Source: Actinomycetes bacterium (GTDB lineage Bacteria; Actinomycetota; Acidimicrobiia; Acidimicrobiales; Acidimicrobiaceae). Taken from it: DNA of 7,913 nucleotides. Of the stretch, positions 1-5,091 are shown piece after piece. Below the pieces are notes generated by a model. The model did not search any database and was not told the origin of the DNA. It was given only the letters and a program-made list of their open reading frames with translations. The position numbers were made by a program, and so were the translations under genes. The stretch lies in the NCBI GenBank assembly GCA_021833085.1, contig JAKBGL010000050.1, positions 1 through 7,913 of the forward strand, given 5' to 3'. How positions within the stretch are numbered: position 1 is the stretch's first letter; every line of letters starts with the position of its first letter.

Positions 1-1
1 A

Positions 2-136
2 AGTCACTTCTGGTCGCCCTCATATGCAGTCATCTCTTGTGGTGGAGCACCATTAGAGACGGTGAAGAAGTACATAGAAAACCAGAAACTCCCTAGACGT
101 AAATCAGGGAGACCAAGAAAGAACGAGGTCGTTTGA
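2..136 (+). CDS. tnpA: IS200/IS605-family TnpA transposase, C-terminal end only (5' truncated by window edge)
   Basis: An open frame enters from the left edge and ends at TGA 134-136, giving about 44 residues. It contains the motif FWSPSYAV, then SCGGAPLETVKKYIENQ, then a basic tail ending KSGRPRKNEVV. This matches the C-terminus of Y1 HUH transposases of IS200/IS605 elements. In the family, the tyrosine of the YxxxQ motif (here YIENQ, about 107-121) is the nucleophile that attacks single-stranded DNA, and the glutamine helps the HUH histidines bind metal. The HUH motif itself would lie left of the window. The frame has no internal stop, so the visible part looks intact. No tnpB follows, since the next gene is an unrelated crotonase on the opposite strand. 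It is therefore either an IS200-type single-gene element or the remnant of a larger one. The family call rests on recalled motifs, not on a search. Confidence 0.8.
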   Translation, partial: SHFWSPSYAVISCGGAPLETVKKYIENQKLPRRKSGRPRKNEVV

Positions 137-140
137 CCTC
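113..140 (-). terminator. Candidate rho-independent terminator of the crotonase gene
   Basis: Read on the minus strand downstream of the crotonase stop, there is a perfect 6-bp stem with a 4-nt loop (GAGGTC-AAAC-GACCTC, 140-125). A T-rich run, GTTCTTTCTT, follows immediately (124-115). The geometry fits an intrinsic terminator, although the tract is interrupted by C and G. The same stem lies at the end of the transposase gene on the other strand, so it may primarily be an insertion-sequence end structure. Confidence 0.45.
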
Positions 141-188
141 TCCCTTACGGAAGGGGATTGCGCTCCCGTTGGTTCAAAGCACTCATCA

Positions 189-953
189 TCAGGGCCAAAA
201 CCTGGGTTCTCGGCGTTCACGAAATGCAAGAAGTGCTTCTTTTGCATCTTCAGAGTGTGCACTTATAACCTGCGCCTGAGACTCCCGCTCCAACGCCTGC
301 TCTATAGTGGAACTGTAGGACTCATTTAAAAGTTGTTTCGTCATAGCCAGCGCTTGCGAGGGCAGATCTCGGAGGCGACGAGCCCATTCCATCACTACCT
401 CATCGATCTCTAACTCCATTACCACCTTATTAACCAGGCCTAGCGCCGCCGCCCGATTCGCATCGATCGCGTCTGCAAAAAACGCTATCTCTTTAGCCTT
501 GGCCAAGCCCACAAGTCTAGGTAATAGGTAACTACCCCCAAAGTCCAACGATAGCGCTCGTTTGGAGAAGATCTCAATAAAGCTAGCACTCTCTGAGGCA
601 ACGACAAGATCACAACCTAGAGCCAAGTTGCAACCCGCTCCAGCCGCCACGCCTTGGACTTGAGCGATCGTGGGTTTAGGGAGGTTGTGGAGATGAGCTG
701 CCACCGCTGAGATTCGCCTCATTCGAGTCAACGGATCTATCGCAACACGCGTTTGATCTCGGAGATCGGCTCCTGAACAAAAACACTCGGATCCTCCCGT
801 CACGACCAATACCCTCGCATCTGAAGACTCAAAGCGTCCAAAGAGAACGTCGAGTTGCTCCCACATCTCATGGGTAATGGCATTTTTCACCTCGGGTCGC
901 ATAAGTGTCAAGGTAGCGATACCGTCTTCTTCCAAATAGTTGATATTTTCCAC
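189..953 (-). CDS. Crotonase-fold (enoyl-CoA hydratase/isomerase family) protein, PaaG-like isomerase type
   Basis: This is a 254-residue protein of standard length for single-domain crotonases. The oxyanion-hole segments are visible: CSGADL (59-64) and GVAAGAGCNLAL (101-112). The family signature continues through ALGCDLVVASESASF (111-125) and GGSYLLPRLVGLAKAKE (139-155). Against rat enoyl-CoA hydratase, the catalytic Glu144 aligns with Asn109 and Glu164 with Phe129, so ordinary hydratase chemistry is unlikely. Asp137, just before GG, aligns with the catalytic aspartate of PaaG, the 1,2-epoxyphenylacetyl-CoA/enoyl-CoA isomerase. The GAGCNLAL and FSKxxL...D segments also resemble PaaG. I infer a cytosolic acyl-CoA isomerase; the substrate is unknown. 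No other phenylacetate or beta-oxidation genes are nearby, so the context gives no pathway. The start is GTG (953-951) with no clear SD and a -10-like TATCTT 6 nt upstream. A hairpin after the stop may end the transcript. Confidence 0.88.
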   Translation of the reverse strand: MENINYLEEDGIATLTLMRPEVKNAITHEMWEQLDVLFGRFESSDARVLVVTGGSECFCSGADLRDQTRVAIDPLTRMRRISAVAAHLHNLPKPTIAQVQGVAAGAGCNLALGCDLVVASESASFIEIFSKRALSLDFGGSYLLPRLVGLAKAKEIAFFADAIDANRAAALGLVNKVVMELEIDEVVMEWARRLRDLPSQALAMTKQLLNESYSSTIEQALERESQAQVISAHSEDAKEALLAFRERREPRFWP

Positions 954-959
954 TCTTGC

Positions 960-965
960 AAGATA
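960..965 (-). promoter_or_regulatory. Candidate -10 element for the crotonase gene (leaderless start)
   Basis: On the minus strand TATCTT (965-960) fits the TANNNT pattern of actinobacterial -10 boxes and lies 6 nt before the GTG start. A transcript beginning 7 nt after the hexamer would start at the first base of GTG. No convincing -35 hexamer is seen at 16-18 nt upstream. Confidence 0.35.
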
Positions 966-1072
966 CCAAGACTTAGCGTAAGAAAACAGTCACCTCGACG
1001 TTGACACCGACTTTAATTTCGTGAGCCAAGTCGAAGATCACAGCTAGTAAACACTCTCACTCTGAAGTAACG

Positions 1073-1078
1073 TATTTT
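1073..1078 (+). promoter_or_regulatory. Candidate -10 element for the small zinc-protein gene (leaderless start)
   Basis: TATTTT lies 6 nt before the ATG at 1085, so the expected transcription start coincides with the A of ATG. No SD sequence is present upstream. The -35 region around 1050-1055 (AACACT) is poor. Confidence 0.35.
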
Positions 1079-1084
1079 ATTATC

Positions 1085-1309
1085 ATGGATAGCTATACGG
1101 ACAATCAGGGACAACTTCAAGACCCGCACACCGGACTTGTCGCAGAGGTTAGATTCGTCCAGCCCTATCTAGCTCGGAAAACCTATATCTGTCCTACATG
1201 TAGTTATGAGATACTCCCCAAAGTGGGACACTACGTCGTCGTTCCAATTGAAGCTCCAGACATGCGCAGGCACTGGCATAGAAGATGCTGGGAGAAACGA
1301 AGACAATGA
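1085..1309 (+). CDS. Small putative zinc-binding protein (CxxC...HxH...C), conserved actinobacterial type, function unknown
   Basis: This is a 74-residue protein. Its second half holds a regular set of metal-ligand candidates: Cys36 and Cys39 (ICPTC), His49 (VGHYVV), His63 and His65 (RRHWHRRCW) and Cys68. The spacing suggests one structural zinc site in a small ribbon-like fold. I recall similar 70-90 residue proteins in many actinobacteria, with a KTYxCPxC segment and a HWHxxCW end. They are usually labelled hypothetical or, without good basis, ATP/GTP-binding. No Walker motif is present here. There is no signal peptide or membrane segment, so it is probably cytosolic. The basic C-terminus (HRRCWEKRRQ) would allow nucleic-acid contact, which is speculation. 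The ATG has no SD. The gene is divergent from the crotonase and ends 7 nt from the convergent PLP-enzyme gene. Confidence 0.8.
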   Translation: MDSYTDNQGQLQDPHTGLVAEVRFVQPYLARKTYICPTCSYEILPKVGHYVVVPIEAPDMRRHWHRRCWEKRRQ

Positions 1310-1316
1310 GCTAGAG

Positions 1317-2393
1317 TTAAAGCCCAATACCTTCTAATGCAGACAAGAGATCGCCTTTCAACTCCTCCCAAGGCTCGACTCCAAAGGAGAGTCTGACTAA
1401 TCCAGGGTGCGTACTCTCTTCACCTTTGTGAAATGCCCTTCTCTCCGCCAAGGACTCGACTCCTCCTAACGAGGTGGCTCTGTGGAAAATATTTAAAGAG
1501 TCAACGAAGGCATCGGCTTGTGCGGATCCTTCAAAGATTACGCTCAGCACGCTGCCGCCGCTTTTCATCTGTGTCTTTGCCACAGCAAGTTCATCGTTAT
1601 CTCGATGGTACGGATATCGCAACGACTCCGAACCGATGCGATCATACAAAACCTCAAAGGCACTGTTCGCGTTCGCTACAGCCCTTTCCATCCGAATCTC
1701 TAAGGTTTTTAGCCCTCGAAGAATAAGGAACGCGTCCTGAGCAGACGCAATAGCACCAAAGAGAGATCTACGCATCTTAAAGTCTGCGTCTAAGTCTCTA
1801 TCGCGTACAACAACCGCCCCTCCCAAGACGTCTGAGTGGCCTGAGATCGCCTTTGTCAAGGAGTGAATGACAATATCTGCGCCAAGGTTCAAGGGTTGCT
1901 GTAAAATAGGTGTGGCCAAGGTACTGTCCACCGCCACAAGCACACCACTTTCCCTGCATGCAGAAGCGATCTCCGATATGTCATAGACGTTTAGCTCAGG
2001 GTTAGAAGGTGACTCGAAGAAGAAGATGTCTCCAGGTCTCGCACCTTTTAGGAATGTCTTTTCACGTATCTCACTCGGAGTTGCATAGGCTAGGTCCAAC
2101 CGCCCGATTTTGCCTAGAAACTCCGAGAGTCTCCTCGTTCCGTTGTAGGAGTCACGAGCTAGATAAAGGCGTTGTGACTTTGACATACCACCGATCATCG
2201 ATGCAATAGCACCCATCCCCGAAGCAAATACACTACAGAGTCCGTTCTCTAGTCGACCAATCTCCTCTTCAAGGTACTCCCATGTCGGATTGGTATCTCT
2301 TCCATACACGCTCCGTTGTCCCTTGTAGTAGGTGGCGTTCAAAGAAATTGCTGGATTTGGACCGTGCAAGTACTCCTTTGGCGTTCTAGTCAC
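1317..2393 (-). CDS. PLP-dependent trans-sulfuration enzyme (cystathionine gamma-lyase/gamma-synthase family)
   Basis: This 358-residue protein belongs to the Cys/Met-metabolism PLP enzymes (aspartate aminotransferase fold). Landmarks appear in order: YGRDTNPT (30-37), whose Tyr-Arg pair binds the cofactor phosphate of the neighbouring subunit; the phosphate loop ASGMGA (57-62); Tyr83 in DSYNGT, which stacks on PLP; ESPSNPELNV (127-136); Asp156 in VAVDST, which pairs with the pyridine nitrogen; and the Schiff-base Lys181 in HSLTKAISGHSD. SLGGVESLAE (308-317) and Arg334 in VRLSFGVE complete the carboxylate-binding part. Members cleave or form C-S bonds (cystathionine gamma-lyase, gamma-synthase, methionine gamma-lyase, O-acetylhomoserine sulfhydrylase). 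The short N-terminus and the AERRA segment after SLGGVESL resemble actinobacterial proteins labelled cystathionine gamma-lyase, but motifs alone do not fix the substrate. The start is GTG (2393-2391); an upstream in-frame stop and the absence of other start codons support it. The gene has its own candidate promoter. Confidence 0.92.
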   Translation of the reverse strand: MTRTPKEYLHGPNPAISLNATYYKGQRSVYGRDTNPTWEYLEEEIGRLENGLCSVFASGMGAIASMIGGMSKSQRLYLARDSYNGTRRLSEFLGKIGRLDLAYATPSEIREKTFLKGARPGDIFFFESPSNPELNVYDISEIASACRESGVLVAVDSTLATPILQQPLNLGADIVIHSLTKAISGHSDVLGGAVVVRDRDLDADFKMRRSLFGAIASAQDAFLILRGLKTLEIRMERAVANANSAFEVLYDRIGSESLRYPYHRDNDELAVAKTQMKSGGSVLSVIFEGSAQADAFVDSLNIFHRATSLGGVESLAERRAFHKGEESTHPGLVRLSFGVEPWEELKGDLLSALEGIGL

Positions 2394-2400
2394 GCGCGAA

Positions 2401-2430
2401 CCTGTACACTCGATAAGAAGATAAAGTCAA
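2401..2430 (-). promoter_or_regulatory. Candidate promoter of the PLP-enzyme gene
   Basis: On the minus strand TTGACT (2430-2425) is a good -35 hexamer. It is followed by an 18-nt spacer and TACAGG (2406-2401), a weak -10. The -10 ends 7 nt before the GTG start at 2393, so the mRNA would begin at or next to the start codon. The site lies in the 69-nt gap after the DUF2469 gene. Read-through from that gene is also possible. Confidence 0.4.
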
Positions 2431-2462
2431 CCAACTCTCCAATCATCCCAAGTCCTATACCT

Positions 2463-2753
2463 CTACGCAGTCGCAATCTCCTCGACGTTCACGTCCCGAA
2501 AAGTGATTACTCGAACCTGGTTAACAAAGCGTTGTGGGCGATACATGTCCCATACCCATGCATCTCTTAGAAGGACCTCGACAAACTCCAAGCCTCCATC
2601 TGAAGAGCGAACCTGTAGTTCAACAGAGTTAGCAAGGTAAAATCGGCGTTCAGTCTCAACGACATACTTGAACAAGGATAGAACTGAACGGTACTCTTGA
2701 TAGAGCGCTAACTCTATCTCAGTCTCATATCGCTCAAGATCCTCGGAACTCAC
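2463..2753 (-). CDS. DUF2469 family protein, actinobacteria-specific, function unknown
   Basis: This is a 96-residue acidic, soluble protein. It begins SSEDLERYETEIELALY (2-18) and contains LFKYVVETERRFYLAN (27-42) and DAWVWDMYRPQRF (64-76). It ends with VRVITFRDVNVEE (80-92). These blocks match the DUF2469 family, of which M. tuberculosis Rv2901c is an example. The family is typical of Actinobacteria and usually sits next to rnhB/lepB downstream of rplS. Its role is unknown, and its place beside ribosomal and tRNA-modification genes is only suggestive. It has no recognisable catalytic motif, signal peptide or membrane segment. The chosen start is GTG (2753-2751), because the family's N-terminus (MSxEDLExYE) begins exactly there; no SD or good -10 is visible before it. 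Its stop lies 69 nt from the next gene on the same strand. Confidence 0.92.
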   Translation of the reverse strand: MSSEDLERYETEIELALYQEYRSVLSLFKYVVETERRFYLANSVELQVRSSDGGLEFVEVLLRDAWVWDMYRPQRFVNQVRVITFRDVNVEEIATA

Positions 2754-2779
2754 TGTGAGGCCCGACGTTGCTTCAACAC

Positions 2780-2812
2780 AACAAAGTAAGGGCGTTCGAA
2801 GAAGAATCGCCC
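2780..2812 (-). terminator. Candidate (weak) terminator after rplS
   Basis: On the minus strand, shortly after the rplS stop, GGGCG (2812-2808) pairs with CGCCC (2794-2790). An inner TTC/GAA extension with one bulged A and a TTCTTC loop lengthens the stem. The next bases, TTACTTTGTT, are T-rich but interrupted. This may end or attenuate the ribosomal operon before the DUF2469 gene. Confidence 0.4.
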
Positions 2813-2819
2813 CGACAAG

Positions 2820-3161
2820 TTAACGCTTTTCCTTGATCTTGGCGGCCTTTCCAACCCGATCGCGTAGATAGTAAAGTTTGGCGCGCCTCACATCACCTCG
2901 AGTTAAAACCTCGATCTTTGCAATGATAGGGCTATGGACTGGAAAGGTTCTCTCGACTCCGACGCCAAAGCTGACCTTTCTAACGGTAAAGGTCTCATGA
3001 ACACCTGAACCTTGTCTGCGTATGACTGCGCCTTGAAACATCTGGATACGTTCTTTGTCACCCTCCACCACTCGAACGTGGACTTTCAAGGTATCTCCTG
3101 GCGCAAAGTCAGGAATGTCGCTTCGAAGTGAGTCTTGATCAACGATATCAGTAGCGTGCAT
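2820..3161 (-). CDS. rplS: 50S ribosomal protein L19
   Basis: This 113-residue protein is the normal length for bacterial L19, a large-subunit protein at the interface with the 30S subunit. Typical blocks are [20 protein letters not shown] (15-34), [16 protein letters not shown] (38-53), [20 protein letters not shown] (56-75), [10 protein letters not shown] (76-85), and [20 protein letters not shown] (92-111), with a basic end. It is the last gene of the ribosome/tRNA-modification block. Its ATG (3161-3159) lies inside the end of trmD, a 14-nt overlap in another frame, and a GAGG SD sits 6 nt upstream within trmD, so translation is probably coupled. A hairpin after the stop may terminate transcription. 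Confidence 0.98.
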   Translation of the reverse strand: MHATDIVDQDSLRSDIPDFAPGDTLKVHVRVVEGDKERIQMFQGAVIRRQGSGVHETFTVRKVSFGVGVERTFPVHSPIIAKIEVLTRGDVRRAKLYYLRDRVGKAAKIKEKR

Positions 3162-3918
3162 TTTTGTCCTCGGATGGTTTAACTATCTTTTCAACCTTTT
3201 CAGAATAGCCGTTCTCACGCAAAAACAGCACTTCCTCATCGGACAATACAGCGTCTTTTAGGAGATCTGGTCGACGCTCGGCCGTTATAAGAAGTGACCG
3301 TCTTCTTTTCCAACGCGCTATCTCTCTATGGTCTCCACTGAGCAGCACATCGGGCACCTTGTAGCCTTTAAAGTCAGATGGTCTTGTGTACTGATCGTGT
3401 TCCAATAGACCGTCTTCAAAGCTCTCGCTTCGGAATGACTCCTCATTACCGAGCACGCTTGGCAAAAGTCGTGATACTGCTTCCAAAACACATAACGCCG
3501 CTAGTTCACCACCAGCTAGTACAAAGTCTCCGAGGCTAAGCGTTCTATCCACCAGGTGCTTCTCCACTCGGCTATCAACGCCTTCGTAACGACCGCAGAT
3601 AAGGGTAAATCCTGAATAACAGGAGAGTTCTTTTACAACCCCTTGAGTCAACGGTTCGCCGCCCGGAGACAAAAGAACGACAGGTCGAGGTACCTCGTTA
3701 CTCTCCACAGCTTCAAATAACGGTTCACACTTCATCAGCATCCCCGGTCCGCCCCCAAATGGTACGTCGTCCACGGATCTATGAATATCGGTCGTATAGT
3801 CCCTGGGGTCGATGAACTCTAACTTTAAAGAACCGACCTGTTGTGCCTTGGCTATAACCCCAAAACCAGCGTAGTTAGCTAATTGGTCTGGAAATATCGA
3901 TACTACTGCGACTCTCAT
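3148..3918 (-). CDS. trmD: tRNA (guanine-N1-)-methyltransferase TrmD (m1G37)
   Basis: TrmD is a SPOUT-fold homodimer. It methylates N1 of G37, next to the anticodon of tRNAs with a 36-37 GG pair, using S-adenosylmethionine, and so prevents +1 frameshifting. The 256 residues are of usual length. Visible motifs are SIFPDQ (7-12), [13 protein letters not shown] (50-62), [10 protein letters not shown] (83-92), the SAM-knot segments [11 protein letters not shown] (108-118) and [14 protein letters not shown] (128-141), [11 protein letters not shown] (170-180) and [13 protein letters not shown] (191-203). Arg150 matches catalytic Arg154 of E. coli. The position of E. coli catalytic Asp169 is Glu165 here (SESF instead of the common DSF), a conservative change. 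The C-terminal tail after about residue 240 is lysine-rich. The ATG lies 2 nt after the rimM stop with only a weak AGG upstream, suggesting translational coupling. The 3' end overlaps rplS by 14 nt. Confidence 0.97.
   Translation of the reverse strand: MRVAVVSIFPDQLANYAGFGVIAKAQQVGSLKLEFIDPRDYTTDIHRSVDDVPFGGGPGMLMKCEPLFEAVESNEVPRPVVLLSPGGEPLTQGVVKELSCYSGFTLICGRYEGVDSRVEKHLVDRTLSLGDFVLAGGELAALCVLEAVSRLLPSVLGNEESFRSESFEDGLLEHDQYTRPSDFKGYKVPDVLLSGDHREIARWKRRRSLLITAERRPDLLKDAVLSDEEVLFLRENGYSEKVEKIVKPSEDKNARY
3168..3171 (-). promoter_or_regulatory. Shine-Dalgarno of rplS inside trmD
   Basis: On the minus strand GAGG (3171-3168) lies 6 nt before the rplS ATG, within the final codons of trmD. It supports this start despite the 14-nt gene overlap. 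Confidence 0.75.
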
Positions 3919-3920
3919 GC

Positions 3921-4406
3921 CTAAATGTCAAACAAGCCTGAGGGTACATCAACCACGATTATGCCCTCTTCCCTTCGAAACTCCCTCACAAAAATCAAGG
4001 GAACAAGTTTCCCGTCTTCAAGAACCATAAGGTCAGATGCGGGGTTAGCCTCTATCGATGCGACTACTCCCCTGTCGATATCTTCACCATCGATAACCTT
4101 CGACCCAATAAGCTCATGTATCAGAAGTTCATCCTCATCGTAGCTAGTGGCATCTCCAAACAGCGTGGCACCTTGAATAGCTTCGGCTGCTTCACGAGAG
4201 TCCACGCCAACAAAGTGGACTATTAGTCGATCCTTGTACGGCTTCGAAGAGGAGATCTCCAACTCAAAACTTCGCCCGCCTTTTTGTGCGGCGAGTCTTG
4301 CACCACTTTCAAAGCGACCAGGAACGTTCGAGATCGGCTTCACTAATACATCGCCATTTAGCGAGTGGGGTTTTGAAACCCAACCCACCTCTAACTGGTC
4401 CAGCAT
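3921..4406 (-). CDS. rimM: Ribosome maturation factor RimM
   Basis: RimM binds S19 in the 30S head and assists late 16S rRNA processing. It has an N-terminal RimM barrel and a C-terminal PRC-barrel. With the start at ATG 4406-4404 the product has 161 residues, close to the family norm, and opens with the expected LEVGWVSKPHSLNGDVLVKP (5-24). The usual His-Gly is His-Ser here. The second part holds DEDELLIHELIGSKVID, matching the DExxxxDLIG block, and it ends VDVPSGLFDI, like the family's PPxGLL end. The frame is open further upstream to a GTG at 4541. That would overlap the KH-protein gene by 110 nt and add 45 charged residues unlike RimM, so I reject the extension. An ATG at 4469 is a less likely alternative. 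The gene starts 25 nt after khpA and ends 2 nt before trmD. Confidence 0.93.
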   Translation of the reverse strand: MLDQLEVGWVSKPHSLNGDVLVKPISNVPGRFESGARLAAQKGGRSFELEISSSKPYKDRLIVHFVGVDSREAAEAIQGATLFGDATSYDEDELLIHELIGSKVIDGEDIDRGVVASIEANPASDLMVLEDGKLVPLIFVREFRREEGIIVVDVPSGLFDI

Positions 4407-4431
4407 CCCTAATCCGTTACCGTAAAGCCAT

Positions 4432-4818
4432 CTAGTTTGGTCTACGCTTAGGTCTTCCACCTTGTCCATAAGGTCGTCTTTGTCCAGGTCTTGAGGGTCC
4501 CTTCTTTCCATCGGAAAACTCGACCTGGGTTTGAAGACCACTTTTAGCTCCAGCTACTTGAACTAGTGCTCTTATTGCATTTGCAATACGGCCACCTTTT
4601 CCTATAACCTTGCCTAAGTCCGATCCAGGTACTTGGAGTGTCAATCTCACTGACTCGCCTCTCATCGAGCGTCTCGTCGTAAGATCACTCTCACGCATCA
4701 ACAAAGAGGAGGCTAAAAACCTAAGAAGGTTCTCCGCGCCGTCGGCCCTAGAGGTATCGACGTTCCCGTCTACCTCGCTTGCGTCTTCTGGATGTTGCTC
4801 ATTGAAGTCACTATCCAC
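4432..4818 (-). CDS. khpA: KH-domain RNA-binding protein (KhpA/YlqC family) with long basic tail
   Basis: With the GTG start proposed here (4818-4816) the product has 128 residues. The core runs from GAENLLRFLASSLL (27-40) through SVRLTLQVPGSDLGKVIGKG to about residue 101. It contains the KH signature GKGG (73-76) followed by RIANAIRALVQVAGAKSG (77-94), as in KhpA, a small single-KH protein that binds many RNAs. Classic KhpA has about 75-80 residues. This one carries an acidic N-terminal arm (residues 4-27) and a Gly/Pro/Arg/Lys-rich tail (104-128, for example GQRRPYGQGGRPKRRPN). GTG 4818 overlaps the rpsP stop by 8 nt and has AAGG 6 nt upstream. The frame also runs upstream to an ATG at 4902, but that would lie entirely inside rpsP and adds nothing KH-like. 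Its position between rpsP and rimM is typical of the family. Confidence 0.92.
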   Translation of the reverse strand: MDSDFNEQHPEDASEVDGNVDTSRADGAENLLRFLASSLLMRESDLTTRRSMRGESVRLTLQVPGSDLGKVIGKGGRIANAIRALVQVAGAKSGLQTQVEFSDGKKGPSRPGQRRPYGQGGRPKRRPN

Positions 4819-5086
4819 GATCAGCCTTAGCCTTTTTAAACTCGTCCATAGCCCCTGATATCTGGAGAAGCTTTTCGACGCGCTCTGATGGTTGAGCTCC
4901 ATTCAAGAGCCACTTTACGGCTTTAGCGTTATCGATACTTACCTCAGAGGGTTCGGATCGAGGAGCGTAGTGACCTATGATCTCAATAAACTTTCCGTCT
5001 CTAGGAGAGGTCGAGTCAGAGGCAACGACCCTGTAGTAAGGTTGCCTCTTCTTGCCAAATCTCGTTAGGCGCAGTCTTACTGCCAA
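4811..5086 (-). CDS. rpsP: 30S ribosomal protein S16
   Basis: This 91-residue protein has the S16 pattern throughout: AVRLRLTRFGKKRQPYYRVV (2-21), ASDSTSPRDGKFIEIIGHYA (22-41), then the helix block WLLNGAQPSERVEKLLQISG (59-78). S16 binds 16S rRNA early in assembly and stabilises the 30S body. The lysine-rich end is normal. The start codon is TTG (5086-5084), chosen because it gives the conserved N-terminus and follows a strong SD, AAGGAG, with a 6-nt spacer. The gene lies 75 nt after ffh and overlaps khpA by 8 nt. No clear promoter is visible in the 75-nt gap, so co-transcription with ftsY-ffh is likely but not shown. Confidence 0.98.
   Translation of the reverse strand: MAVRLRLTRFGKKRQPYYRVVASDSTSPRDGKFIEIIGHYAPRSEPSEVSIDNAKAVKWLLNGAQPSERVEKLLQISGAMDEFKKAKADRG
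4825..4828 (-). promoter_or_regulatory. Shine-Dalgarno deciding the khpA start
   Basis: On the minus strand AAGG (4828-4825) lies 6 nt before GTG 4818, inside the last codons of rpsP. It favours this GTG over the in-frame ATG at 4902. Confidence 0.6.
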
Positions 5087-5091
5087 TTAAA

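Larger units (their letters stand above)
1..177 (+). mobile_element. Right end of an IS200/IS605-type element (putative boundary)
   Basis: The transposase tail is followed at once by two adjacent hairpins. One is GAGGTC-GTTT-GACCTC (125-140), which spans the stop codon. The other is CCCTT-ACGG-AAGGG (142-155). IS200/IS605 ends carry no terminal inverted repeats; they have subterminal hairpins a few nucleotides inside the cleavage site. A TTCAA sequence at 173-177 resembles the TCAA right-end cleavage site known for IS608, so I place the boundary there tentatively. This would put the element end only about 11 bp past the stop codon of the minus-strand crotonase. The transposase identity is solid; the exact right boundary is a guess. 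Confidence 0.4.

Noticed and set aside
1001..1006. Perfect TTGACA hexamer on the plus strand upstream of the zinc-protein gene
   Set aside because: No -10-like sequence lies 16-18 nt downstream, and it is too far from the start at 1085 to pair with TATTTT at 1073.
982..1041. Short minus-strand frame (about 20 codons) ending in V/T/V-alternating residues, upstream of the crotonase
   Set aside because: It is bounded by a close upstream stop, has no SD and resembles nothing I know; it may be chance.
1433..1740. Overlapping plus-strand frames opposite the PLP enzyme
   Set aside because: Two frames overlap each other and lie within a clear enzyme gene; their translations show no domain.
4407..4541. 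Extended RimM N-terminus starting at GTG 4541
   Set aside because: It overlaps the khpA tail by 110 nt, and its charged sequence is unlike RimM, whose conserved part begins right after ATG 4406.
4819..4902. Extended N-terminus of the KH protein starting at ATG 4902
   Set aside because: It would sit entirely within rpsP in another frame; the GTG at 4818 has an SD and the normal stop-start overlap.
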